A stretch of 64,000 bases of DNA from Sulfuriflexus sp. (GTDB lineage: Bacteria > Pseudomonadota > Gammaproteobacteria > AKS1): the NCBI GenBank assembly GCA_023134145.1, contig JAGLUW010000010.1, positions 186,001 to 250,000 on the forward strand. The letters are read 5' to 3'. Each line of letters begins with the position of its first letter. The stretch's first letter is position 1. Shown here piece after piece: positions 16,904-25,211 of the stretch. The position numbers were made by a program, and so were the translations under genes. The notes beneath the pieces are model-generated. The model saw only the letters and a program-made list of their open reading frames with translations. It had not been told where the DNA came from and did no database searches.

Positions 16904-18328
16904 ATGCCTGATTTTGCCCCTAATCCAACTGATATTAATGCCAGCAGTGATGCTGCGTTAGCCGCACTGAAGGTTCCTCCTCATTCTAATGAGGCGGAAC
17001 AGTCTGTATTGGGTGGCTTGATGTTGGATAACGAAAGTTACGACCACGTTACTGAAGTTATTGGTGAACATGATTTTTATCGCCATGACCATCGCATGAT
17101 CTTTCGTTCGATTACTTATCTCGCTAATAAAGAAGAACCTTACGATGCCGTGACGGTGTCTGAATACCTGAATGATCTAGGTGAACTAGAAAACATGGGT
17201 GGCTTAGTTTTCTTGGGCGGCATTGTGCAGAACACGCCGAGTGCGGCCAATATTAAAGCTTATGCCGGCATTGTTCGTGAACGTTCGATATTGCGCCAGC
17301 TGATTTCGGTTGGTAGTGACATTAGTGATGCGGCATTTAATACTCAAGGTGAAGACAGTAGCGTCATTTTAGACGAAGCAGAACGACGTGTATTAGAAAT
17401 TGCCGAACAACGCGCACGTGGTCGTAAGGGCTTCCAAAATATTAAAGACTTGCTCAATAAAAGTCTCGACCGTATTGATGAGTTGTTTCATTCGGATAAT
17501 CCTTTAACCGGTATTTCGACCGGCTTTGATGATTTTGATTTACAAACATCCGGTTTACAGCCATCTGATTTAATTATTGTCGCGGGTCGTCCTTCAATGG
17601 GTAAAACAGCCTTTGCGATGAACTTGGCAGAAAACGCAGCGATCAAAAGTGGCGAACCCGTTGCTATTTTTAGTATGGAAATGCCGAGTGAGCAACTTGC
17701 CATGCGTATGATGTCTTCACTTGGTCGAATTGATCAGCACCGTATTCGTACTGGTAAGTTAGAACAGGATGATTGGCCTCGCCTAAGTTCAGCGGTGAGT
17801 TTGCTTTCTGAAGCTCCGTTGTTTATTGATGACACGCCTGCGCTTAGTCCGGGTGAATTACGTGCGCGTGCTCGACGTCTTAAGCGTGAAAACGGTGGCA
17901 AGCTCGGTATGATCATTATTGATTACCTACAGCTCATGCAGGGTAGTGGTAATCGACAAGAAAACCGTGCAACAGAAATTTCTGAAATTTCGCGTTCATT
18001 GAAAGCACTTGCTAAAGAACTCGAAGTACCGGTGGTCGCTTTGTCGCAGCTTAACCGTGGTCTTGAGCAACGTCCGAACAAACGCCCAATCATGTCTGAC
18101 CTTCGTGAGTCAGGCGCCATCGAGCAAGATGCCGATGTCATCGCCTTTATTTATCGTGATGAAGTGTATAACGAAGACAGTCCTGATAAAGGTGTTGCCG
18201 AAATTATTATTGCTAAACAACGTAATGGCCCAATTGGAACGGTACGTTTAACTTTCAAGGGTCAATTTACTCGCTTTGAAAATTTCATGCCGGACAGTTA
18301 TGCCGGTAACTTTGACGGTTCTCAATGA
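16904..18328 (+). CDS. dnaB: Replicative DNA helicase DnaB
   Basis: DnaB is the hexameric 5'-3' helicase that unwinds DNA at the replication fork and recruits primase. The 474 residues contain the N-terminal collar domain (PPHSNEAEQSVLGGLMLDN), the linker, and the RecA-like ATPase domain with Walker A AGRPSMGKTAFAMNLA, Walker B MIIIDYLQLM, and the H4-type SDLRESGAIEQDADV segment. No intein is present. The stop overlaps the alr start (ATGA), giving a dnaB-alr-radA run. Confidence 0.98.
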   Translation: MPDFAPNPTDINASSDAALAALKVPPHSNEAEQSVLGGLMLDNESYDHVTEVIGEHDFYRHDHRMIFRSITYLANKEEPYDAVTVSEYLNDLGELENMGGLVFLGGIVQNTPSAANIKAYAGIVRERSILRQLISVGSDISDAAFNTQGEDSSVILDEAERRVLEIAEQRARGRKGFQNIKDLLNKSLDRIDELFHSDNPLTGISTGFDDFDLQTSGLQPSDLIIVAGRPSMGKTAFAMNLAENAAIKSGEPVAIFSMEMPSEQLAMRMMSSLGRIDQHRIRTGKLEQDDWPRLSSAVSLLSEAPLFIDDTPALSPGELRARARRLKRENGGKLGMIIIDYLQLMQGSGNRQENRATEISEISRSLKALAKELEVPVVALSQLNRGLEQRPNKRPIMSDLRESGAIEQDADVIAFIYRDEVYNEDSPDKGVAEIIIAKQRNGPIGTVRLTFKGQFTRFENFMPDSYAGNFDGSQ

Positions 18329-19404
18329 CCCGTCCGCTACGAGCGGAAATTTCTCTCAGTGCCTTGCAGCATAATTTGCAACAGGCACGCAACGCAGCAC
18401 CAGAATCCAAAGTTATTGCCGTTATTAAAGCTAATGGCTATGGCCATGATATGCAGATCGTCGCACATGCATTAAATACTGCAGATGCCTTTGCCGTAGC
18501 GAGTATTGAAGAAGCGATTAATTTGCGTGAAGCTGGCATTCATCAACCGATTATTTTGCTTGAGGGTTTCTTTGATGTAGATGACTTATTGTTATTGCAA
18601 GCCTATTCCTTACAACCTGTTATTCACAGCATGCATCAAATTGAAATACTAGAAGAAGCATCGTTAACCTATGCATTTGATGTGTGGATGAAGATTGATA
18701 CAGGCATGCATCGTCTTGGGTTTTCAACCATGGAAACCAAGCAGGCTTATGCTCGATTGCATGAGTGTGATGCGGTTGAAACGATTCATGCCATGACGCA
18801 TTTTGCGAATGCAGATGATCAAGAAAACTTATCAACTGCATATCAAATCGCGCTATTTAAAAAAACCATTGAAGACGTCGGTATTAATGCAACAACAAGC
18901 CTTGCGAACTCAGCTGGGATATTGGGTTTTCCTGATAGCCATGCTGACTGGATTCGCCCTGGCATTATGCTTTACGGTGCGAGCCCCTTTGTTGATGACG
19001 ATATTGAATCCTTGTCGCTGAAGCCTGTCATGAATTTAGTCAGTGAATTAATCTCGGTACGTGAAGTCATGCGTGGTGAGTCAGTAGGTTATGGCGGCGA
19101 GTGGATTTGCCCAGAAAAAATGCGCGTAGGTGTGGTTGCCTGTGGTTACGGTGATGGTTATCCTCGACATGCGCCATCCGGCACCCCCGTACTTGTTAAT
19201 GGGCAACGTGCGTCACTGATTGGTCGTGTTTCTATGGATATGATCACGGTTGATTTACGCGACTGTGAAGCCAATATAGGTGATCCCGTCATGCTTTGGG
19301 GTGATGGGCTGCCAGCAGATGAAGTGGCCTTGCATGCGGAAACGATTGCCTATGAATTATTTTGTAATATTGCACCACGCGTGCCACGAGTAGAGATTAA
19401 GTAG
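18325..19404 (+). CDS. alr: Alanine racemase
   Basis: A PLP enzyme that interconverts L- and D-alanine to supply D-Ala for peptidoglycan. The 359 residues show the PLP lysine in VIAVIKANGYGHD near the N-terminus, the TIM-barrel core, and the C-terminal domain with GESVGYGGEW (catalytic Tyr region), CGYGDGYPRHAPSG and GRVSMDMITVD. Length is the usual one for the family. It overlaps dnaB by 4 nt and is followed 2 nt later by radA. Whether the racemase is the biosynthetic or catabolic type cannot be told from sequence; the dnaB neighbourhood is the usual one for Alr. Confidence 0.97.
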   Translation: MTRPLRAEISLSALQHNLQQARNAAPESKVIAVIKANGYGHDMQIVAHALNTADAFAVASIEEAINLREAGIHQPIILLEGFFDVDDLLLLQAYSLQPVIHSMHQIEILEEASLTYAFDVWMKIDTGMHRLGFSTMETKQAYARLHECDAVETIHAMTHFANADDQENLSTAYQIALFKKTIEDVGINATTSLANSAGILGFPDSHADWIRPGIMLYGASPFVDDDIESLSLKPVMNLVSELISVREVMRGESVGYGGEWICPEKMRVGVVACGYGDGYPRHAPSGTPVLVNGQRASLIGRVSMDMITVDLRDCEANIGDPVMLWGDGLPADEVALHAETIAYELFCNIAPRVPRVEIK

Positions 19405-19406
19405 GC

Positions 19407-20771
19407 ATGGCCAAAGCAAAACAAGTTTATAGTTGCACCGCATGTGGAACGCAGACAGGTAAATGGAACGGTCAGTGCGGCGACTGTGGCGCATGGAACA
19501 CGCTGGAAGAAACCGTGGTGAGTATTAGCAGTAAAAGCGGCTCACTGAGTTCCCGATTTCAAGGCTATGCGGGTGACATATCCGTACAGTCTCTTACGGA
19601 TGTTAGCCCTGAAGAACACAAACGTTTTTCGATTGGTATCTCAGAATTAGATCGTGTGCTCGGTGGTGGTGTTGTGCCGGGTTCCGTGATCTTGATTGGT
19701 GGTGATCCAGGGATTGGTAAATCGACTATTTTGCAGCAAGCACTTGCTGAACTAGGTAAGACACTTAAACCTTTATATATCACTGGTGAAGAATCCTTAC
19801 AGCAAGTCAGTATGCGTGCACACCGACTCGGTTTGGATGACACGGACATTCGCTTGTTGAGTGAAACCTGTGTTGAAAAGATTATTGCCACAGCACAAAA
19901 TGAAAAACCACAAGTCATGGTGGTTGATTCCATTCAAACGGTTTTCACCGAGCTATTACAATCTGCTCCCGGTTCAGTTGCACAAGTACGTGATAGTGCT
20001 GCACAACTTGTTCGCTACGCAAAACAAACGGGTACTGTTTTATTTTTAGTTGGTCATGTGACTAAAGAGGGCGCATTAGCTGGGCCACGTGTGCTTGAAC
20101 ACATGGTCGATACGGTTTTATATTTTGAAGGTGATAGTTCGAGCCCGTATAGAGTGATCCGTGCTGTAAAGAATCGCTTTGGTGCGGTGAATGAGCTGGG
20201 TGTGTTCGCGATGACCGAAAAAGGTTTGCGTGAAGTGAATAATCCTTCTGCTATTTTTCTGTCTCGTCACGAAGAAGATGTTCCCGGTAGCGTGGTGATG
20301 GTTACGCGTGAAGGTAGTAGACCGATGTTGGTTGAAGTGCAAGCCTTGGTTGCTGAAAGCCATATGTCGAACCCACGCCGAGTAGCCCTCGGTGTAGATG
20401 CACAGCGTCTCTCGATGTTGCTGGCTTTGCTTGATCGTCATGGTGGCGTTGCCATGTATGACTACGATGTGTTTGTTAATATTGTGGGTGGTATGCGCAT
20501 TAGTGAAACAGGTGCGGATTTAAGTGTCATTTTATCAATTCTTTCTAGCTTTAGAGACAAGCCAGTACCGAAAGATTGGATCGTGTTTGGTGAAGTAGGT
20601 TTGGCAGGTGAAATTCGCCCAGTGCAAAATGGTCAGGAACGTTTACGTGAAGCTGTGAAACATGGTTTTACTCGAGCCATTATTCCTAAGGCGAATGCAC
20701 CTAAGCATGCTATTGAAGGCATTGAAGTACAGGCCGTCAGCCGTCTTTCAGAAGTGCTAGATTTTATCTAG
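19407..20771 (+). CDS. radA: DNA repair protein RadA
   Basis: RadA is a DnaB-like branch-migration helicase that works with RecA in recombinational repair. The 454 residues have an N-terminal C4 zinc finger (YSCTACG and GQCGDCGAW), a RecA-like ATPase with Walker A GGDPGIGKSTILQQ, the RadA-specific KNRFG motif (VKNRFGAVNELGVF), and a C-terminal Lon-protease-like domain (ADLSVILSILSSFRDKP, FGEVGLAGEIRPV). It begins 2 nt after the alr stop. The convergent PilZ gene starts 33 nt beyond its end; no clear terminator hairpin was seen there. Confidence 0.97.
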   Translation: MAKAKQVYSCTACGTQTGKWNGQCGDCGAWNTLEETVVSISSKSGSLSSRFQGYAGDISVQSLTDVSPEEHKRFSIGISELDRVLGGGVVPGSVILIGGDPGIGKSTILQQALAELGKTLKPLYITGEESLQQVSMRAHRLGLDDTDIRLLSETCVEKIIATAQNEKPQVMVVDSIQTVFTELLQSAPGSVAQVRDSAAQLVRYAKQTGTVLFLVGHVTKEGALAGPRVLEHMVDTVLYFEGDSSSPYRVIRAVKNRFGAVNELGVFAMTEKGLREVNNPSAIFLSRHEEDVPGSVVMVTREGSRPMLVEVQALVAESHMSNPRRVALGVDAQRLSMLLALLDRHGGVAMYDYDVFVNIVGGMRISETGADLSVILSILSSFRDKPVPKDWIVFGEVGLAGEIRPVQNGQERLREAVKHGFTRAIIPKANAPKHAIEGIEVQAVSRLSEVLDFI

Positions 20772-20803
20772 AACATCTTAAGAATAGTTGTATCTGATTA
20801 AAT

Positions 20804-21178
20804 TTATGCTTGGAGCGCCGAGAACTCCCGTTCCAACATTTCAGGATCACCTAGATTAAGTTCAACCAGCCGGCGTAGGTGAGTAATGCTATCTATGTCG
20901 ATGTGCTCGCAATGAAAGCCAACGTGATCATCTTCAATGTGGGCAACTTTTACATCCATGTTAATCGTACTAATGTTGTCACTAAGTACGATGCGTAGCT
21001 GCCCTGTATCGCCGACCTTTGCCATCCATGAGTCCGGTTTTTTAATCAGGGCACCTTTTAACGAGATATCTATCATAGAAGCATTCATATTGTCGGCATT
21101 GATGTGAATGCTTGCCACTGTGTCAAATAAAACGCGATGGTGTTTACGGTGTTCTTGTTCGGTTGTTGACTGATTCAT
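20804..21178 (-). CDS. PilZ-domain protein (c-di-GMP receptor candidate)
   Basis: A 124-residue stand-alone PilZ domain. Both c-di-GMP contact motifs are present: RKHHR (RxxxR) near residue 11 and DISLKG (D/NxSxxG) near residue 38, so binding is likely. There is no fused enzymatic domain, and the protein is predicted to be cytoplasmic. It is 18 nt downstream of the FHA gene in the same direction, so the two are probably co-transcribed. The Wsp operon at 45177-56575 would supply c-di-GMP; a link is inference only. Confidence 0.9.
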   Translation of the reverse strand: MNQSTTEQEHRKHHRVLFDTVASIHINADNMNASMIDISLKGALIKKPDSWMAKVGDTGQLRIVLSDNISTINMDVKVAHIEDDHVGFHCEHIDIDSITHLRRLVELNLGDPEMLEREFSALQA

Positions 21179-21196
21179 AATATCCCCATGTGCGTG

Positions 21197-21850
21197 TTAT
21201 GCGTGTAAGTGAAACTGTAAAGTGAGTTTACCTATCTTGATGACATCACCATCATTTAAAGGATGGCTTGTTTCACCAATATCCTTATCGGCAACACTGA
21301 GCGGATCGTCGTCAGTGAGGTTCGAAATAAAGTAACCATTTTCACGTAATGCAATTAATGCTGGTGACATGCCCAGTTTACCGAGATCGGTAAGGCCTGA
21401 TTTTAATTGAAAGGTTTTGCCTAAATTCCTTCCACTCATCACCTGCAACCAGCCATCATTTATTGGAGCTATTTTAATGGCCTCGGAAAATTGCTTGATA
21501 GCTTCTGGAATGGGTGTTGGCGTAGCGGATATCGCTTGCTCATCTTCGAGAGGAACCTGTAATGTTTCATCTCGATATTTGAGTGTGTGTTTACCAATGC
21601 GAATAACATCATTGTGTTCTAACACATGCTCTTCAATAGGTTTGTGATTAACAAAGGTTGGGTTTTCGGTATTGCTTTGCGTAAGCGTACAAAGTTTGTC
21701 GCGGATAACAAGTCGCGCATGTTGTGGCTCAACGGCGAGGCTATCAATATGCACATCGCAACTTGGCTCACGACCAATGTTGAGTAATCCGTCCTCTAAA
21801 GGAAAGACTTGAAGTGTTTTACCTTTAAATGCCAAGGTCAATGTCGGCAA
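21197..21850 (-). CDS. Double FHA-domain protein
   Basis: A 217-residue cytoplasmic protein with two forkhead-associated domains. The first (about 1-95) has LLNIGREPSCDVHID, then PQHARLVI, and TFVNHKPI; the usual Ser before the His (SxxH) is replaced (VEPQH), so phosphothreonine binding may be weakened. The second (about 130-215) keeps the end of the fold (HPLNDGDVIKIGKLTLQF) but lacks both the GR and SxxH motifs and looks degenerate. No Ser/Thr kinase or phosphatase gene is nearby. It lies upstream of the PilZ gene. Confidence 0.85.
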   Translation of the reverse strand: MPTLTLAFKGKTLQVFPLEDGLLNIGREPSCDVHIDSLAVEPQHARLVIRDKLCTLTQSNTENPTFVNHKPIEEHVLEHNDVIRIGKHTLKYRDETLQVPLEDEQAISATPTPIPEAIKQFSEAIKIAPINDGWLQVMSGRNLGKTFQLKSGLTDLGKLGMSPALIALRENGYFISNLTDDDPLSVADKDIGETSHPLNDGDVIKIGKLTLQFHLHA

Positions 21851-21961
21851 GTTGATCCACCTTTTTCGTTGCTATACATAGAGTATAGCTGCAGTTTAGC
21901 CTGATGGGTCGTGTCATTGGTCACATTTTGCTAACCGTTTGTCGATTTAGCTATTGTCTAG

Positions 21962-23245
21962 CTACTCACCTGTCTCAATATCCTTATCAAGTGAAGGGTA
22001 AATTCGCGCTGTTTTAACTACATTGCCACTACTTTGAAGAATATCAATGGGATGACCAGCAATTTTCAAGCTGGTGCCTGGCTCTGGAATACTTTCCAGT
22101 TGCTCTAAGAGCAATCCGTTCAATGTTTTCGGGCCATCTGTTGGTAACTTCCAATTCAGTAGTTTATTAAGCTCACGAATATTCGCAGTGCCATCAACGA
22201 GCCAAGTGCCATCTTTTTGCGGATGTACTTCACGGAAATTGGCAGCAGGATCGGTTGTGAACTCACCAACGATCTCTTCAAGAATATCTTCGAGGGTGAC
22301 TAATCCCTGTAATTCACCATATTCATCTACGACGAGAGCAATACGTCGTTTCGCACGTTGGAAATTAAGTAATTGCGTATTAAGGCTGGTGCCTTCAGGC
22401 ACAAAATAAGGTTCACGCACTGTCTTGAGTAGACTTTCTTTATTGAAATTATTTTGATGGAGTAATTTCAAAATACGTCTTAGATGAACGATGCCGATAA
22501 TATTATCAATATCACCTTCATACACGGGTAGACGGGTATGTTGGGAATTTTGCAGCATATCAATAATGGTGTCCCAGTCATCTTGAATATCAATACCGAC
22601 AAGTTCACCACGTGGCACCATGATGTCATCAACGCTTACCTGATCGAGGCCAAGAATACCTAGCAGCATATCTTGGTGAGCGCGTGGAATTAGATTACCC
22701 GATTCCAGCACGACAGTGCGAAGTTCATCTTGTGTAAGGTGTAGTGAGTCAGATTGATTAACGTCAATTTTAAGTAACTTAAATAAAATATTAGTGAACT
22801 GATTAACGAGCCAAACAAGTGGAAAGGCTAACTTCATTAATGGTGCAAGAATAATCGTGGAAGGAAAGGCAAAACGTTCTGGCCGTAACGCGGCTAATGT
22901 TTTAGGAGTCACTTCTGCGAACAGTACCATGATGACAGTAAGAATGATGGTTGAGGCAATAACACTGAGCTCACCAAAAAGACGCAACATAATAACGGCG
23001 GCTAATAATGTGATCATGATATTGACTGCGTTATTGCCAATAAGAATCAAACCAATTAGTCGATCTGGTTTTTCAAGTAAGCGTTGTGCACGTATTGCAC
23101 CACGGTGCTTGTCTTTAGCAAGATGACGCAGGCGATATCGGTTGAGGGTCATTAAGCTGGTTTCTGAACCCGAAAAAAATCCCGAGATCAAAATTAGAAT
23201 AATAAAAATTATAAATAACGCAGCTAGCGATAGATCGTTTAGCAA
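21962..23245 (-). CDS. yfjD: CNNM/CorC-family membrane protein (YfjD/CorB-like)
   Basis: A 427-residue inner-membrane protein with the DUF21/CNNM transmembrane domain (four hydrophobic segments within about 1-150, including SGFFSGSETSLMTLNRYRLRHLA), a pair of CBS domains (VDDIMVPRGELVGIDIQDDWD and YFVPEGTSLNTQLLNFQ) and a C-terminal CorC_HlyC domain (EIVGEFTTDPAANF to the end). Members are linked to magnesium and cobalt efflux. The ypjD-yfjD pair beside ffh is the same as in E. coli, which supports the naming. It follows ypjD by 24 nt on the same strand. Confidence 0.9.
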   Translation of the reverse strand: MLNDLSLAALFIIFIILILISGFFSGSETSLMTLNRYRLRHLAKDKHRGAIRAQRLLEKPDRLIGLILIGNNAVNIMITLLAAVIMLRLFGELSVIASTIILTVIMVLFAEVTPKTLAALRPERFAFPSTIILAPLMKLAFPLVWLVNQFTNILFKLLKIDVNQSDSLHLTQDELRTVVLESGNLIPRAHQDMLLGILGLDQVSVDDIMVPRGELVGIDIQDDWDTIIDMLQNSQHTRLPVYEGDIDNIIGIVHLRRILKLLHQNNFNKESLLKTVREPYFVPEGTSLNTQLLNFQRAKRRIALVVDEYGELQGLVTLEDILEEIVGEFTTDPAANFREVHPQKDGTWLVDGTANIRELNKLLNWKLPTDGPKTLNGLLLEQLESIPEPGTSLKIAGHPIDILQSSGNVVKTARIYPSLDKDIETGE

Positions 23246-23269
23246 GCAGGGAAGCCCTTTATGACGACA

Positions 23270-24076
23270 TTAAGTCAGAATGATTTCTAATACGAGCTTA
23301 CTACCAAAATAGGCGAGTAGTAGCGTGACGAAACCACCGAGTGTCCAACGAATGGCAGTGCGTCCACGCCAGCCTGCTTGCCAACGACCAAATAGTAAAA
23401 TGGCAAATACAAACCAAGCGACGATCGATAACACGGATTTATGAACAAGGTGTTGAGCAAAAATATCTTGTAGGAAAATAAAGCCAGACATCAGCGCCAT
23501 ACTTAATAAAATAAAACCAATCGCAATCATTTGAAACAGTAATGATTCCATGATCTGCATGGGTGGCAGTACCCGCATAAAGCCACCAGGATGTTTATTC
23601 CTGAGTTGGCGATCTTGAATGGCTAATAAAATAGATTGTAAGGCGGCAATTGTTAATAGGCTGTAGGCAAACAATGACAGAATAATATGTAGCTTAAGTT
23701 GGCTAGAGTATTCGTTGCTTATAATATGTTGAGCATCAAATAGGTTATCAAACAATAGTGCGATAGCCGCAACGGGTAAGATCAATAGGCCGAGGTTCTC
23801 AATAGGTTGCTTGATTGCGGCGAGTAACATCAGCATGGCAACTAAAGCCATGATTAATGATGCGGCACTATAAAAACCAAGGTTAATCCCCTCCGCGGTG
23901 AAGACACTATGTTGAACCACACTGATATGCAGAATGACGGCACCTAAACCCAGTGAAATTAAGGCAATGCGGGTTGCTGGTGGTGAATCCACAGCTTGAA
24001 TAAAGCGTCTTGCCAGCAACAGCGTTGTTGCTAAGTAGAGGACAATAGAAAGTGAACTAATAATGAGTGTATTCAT
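23270..24076 (-). CDS. ypjD: CcsA/CcmC-like inner membrane protein YpjD
   Basis: A 268-residue protein with about eight hydrophobic segments and the cytochrome c assembly (CcsA/CcmC) fold: conserved His residues in AVILHISVVQHS, KLHIILSLFAYSLL and LVHKSVLSIVAWFVF match the haem-handling positions of the family. The exact role of YpjD proteins is not settled; they lie next to ffh in many gammaproteobacteria. It is the first gene of the ypjD-yfjD unit and is divergent from the MBL gene at 24330 across a 253-bp gap in which I see no clear element. Confidence 0.87.
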   Translation of the reverse strand: MNTLIISSLSIVLYLATTLLLARRFIQAVDSPPATRIALISLGLGAVILHISVVQHSVFTAEGINLGFYSAASLIMALVAMLMLLAAIKQPIENLGLLILPVAAIALLFDNLFDAQHIISNEYSSQLKLHIILSLFAYSLLTIAALQSILLAIQDRQLRNKHPGGFMRVLPPMQIMESLLFQMIAIGFILLSMALMSGFIFLQDIFAQHLVHKSVLSIVAWFVFAILLFGRWQAGWRGRTAIRWTLGGFVTLLLAYFGSKLVLEIILT

Positions 24077-24329
24077 AAGTAAAAATCTTGTTTTCTCGGG
24101 AAATCGGCCTTTAGAGCCATAGCCGAGTTTATTTTTCTCTGCGTAGGCTGAATACTAAGAATAATCGCACATTAAGTCGCTCTATAGAAGGTTAGTAACA
24201 GGGATAAGTGCTAGTGTAGGAAAAGTCTGGCTTTTAACGACTATTTTCGCCTAAACTATTGGTTGTTTCGCAGAAAATGACTAAGCTGTTATAACAAGAA
24301 GAATTTTGAATAAAGGTTTCCAAAAAAAC

Positions 24330-25097
24330 ATGAAGTTACGTATTTTGGGTTGTAGCGGGGGAGTCAGTGCAGGTTTGCATAGCACTTCTTTGCTGGTTGA
24401 TGACGATATACTTATTGACGCCGGTTCCGGTGTGGGTAACTTAACCTTGGACGAAATGGCCAAGATTAAACATATTTTTATTACCCATTCTCATCTCGAT
24501 CACGTTACTTTTTTGCCTCTTTTGATAGACACTATCTTTGATCGCGTTAAAGAACCTGTTTTGATTCATGGTCAAGAAAAGACCCTGCAAGCTTTGCAGG
24601 CTTATATCTTTAACTGGGTAGTTTGGCCTGATTTTGCTGAATTACCTCGTCCAGAAACCCCTGTCCTCAGTTATTCTGCAATGGAACCCGGTTCTACATG
24701 GACTAATAACGGTCGAAAAGTAGAGATGATCCCCGTTGAGCATATTGTGCCAACCGTGGGTTATCGCGTAGAGGGTGAATCGGGTGGTTGTTTCGCCTTT
24801 AGTGGAGATACCTCTACGAATGATTCTTTATGGGATGCCCTAAATGCCCATGACAAGCTAGATATGTTGATTGTTGAATCGGCATTTTCTAATCGTAACT
24901 TGGTGTTGAGTAAGCTGGCAAAGCACTATTGCCCTGAATTACTTGCAGAAGACATTAAAAAGCTTAAACATAAGACCAAGATCTACATTACCCACCGCAA
25001 ACCGGGCGAGGAAGAAACCATCCTCAAGGAATGTCTGGAACTCATGCCTGACCTCGATATTATAGGGCTCGAAGGCGGAGAGACTTTTACGCTATAA
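24330..25097 (+). CDS. MBL-fold hydrolase, class II 3',5'-cyclic-nucleotide phosphodiesterase-like
   Basis: A 255-residue cytoplasmic metallo-beta-lactamase-fold protein. The metal-binding motif is ITHSHLDH (HxHxDH), with further ligands likely His in VEHIVPTVGY, Asp in FAFSGDTSTND and His in IYITHRKPGEE. The N-terminus MKLRILGCSGG and the segments DDDILIDAGSGVG and FNWVVWPDF are typical of bacterial proteins annotated as class II cyclic-nucleotide phosphodiesterases. The ATG at 24330 is chosen because this N-terminus is the family's usual one; the TTG at 24306 would add eight residues. If it is a cAMP phosphodiesterase it may tune the Crp-like regulator at 14545, but the substrate is inferred. 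Confidence 0.75.
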   Translation: MKLRILGCSGGVSAGLHSTSLLVDDDILIDAGSGVGNLTLDEMAKIKHIFITHSHLDHVTFLPLLIDTIFDRVKEPVLIHGQEKTLQALQAYIFNWVVWPDFAELPRPETPVLSYSAMEPGSTWTNNGRKVEMIPVEHIVPTVGYRVEGESGGCFAFSGDTSTNDSLWDALNAHDKLDMLIVESAFSNRNLVLSKLAKHYCPELLAEDIKKLKHKTKIYITHRKPGEEETILKECLELMPDLDIIGLEGGETFTL

Positions 25098-25163
25098 TGC
25101 ACTGATTCGGTGAGCGCACTCGTCGCGCTTACGCATTTATAACGAGAGTCTGGTAACCCCATC

Positions 25164-25211
25164 ATGTTTGGTACCTGTTATGTTTGATACCCATTATGTT
25201 TGATACATTAA
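25164..25211 (+). repeat. Three tandem 16-bp units, each beginning with ATGTTTG, ending at the ffh start
   Basis: ATGTTTG recurs at 25164, 25180 and 25196, exactly 16 bp apart, and the units are close copies (ATGTTTGGTACCTGTT, ATGTTTGATACCCATT, ATGTTTGATACATTAA). Because 16 is not a multiple of 3, the first two ATGs open other frames: MFGTCYV then stop (25164-25187) and MFDTHYV then stop (25180-25203). The third ATG is the ffh start. The second mini-ORF overlaps the ffh start, so reinitiation or coupling is possible. Confidence 0.75.
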
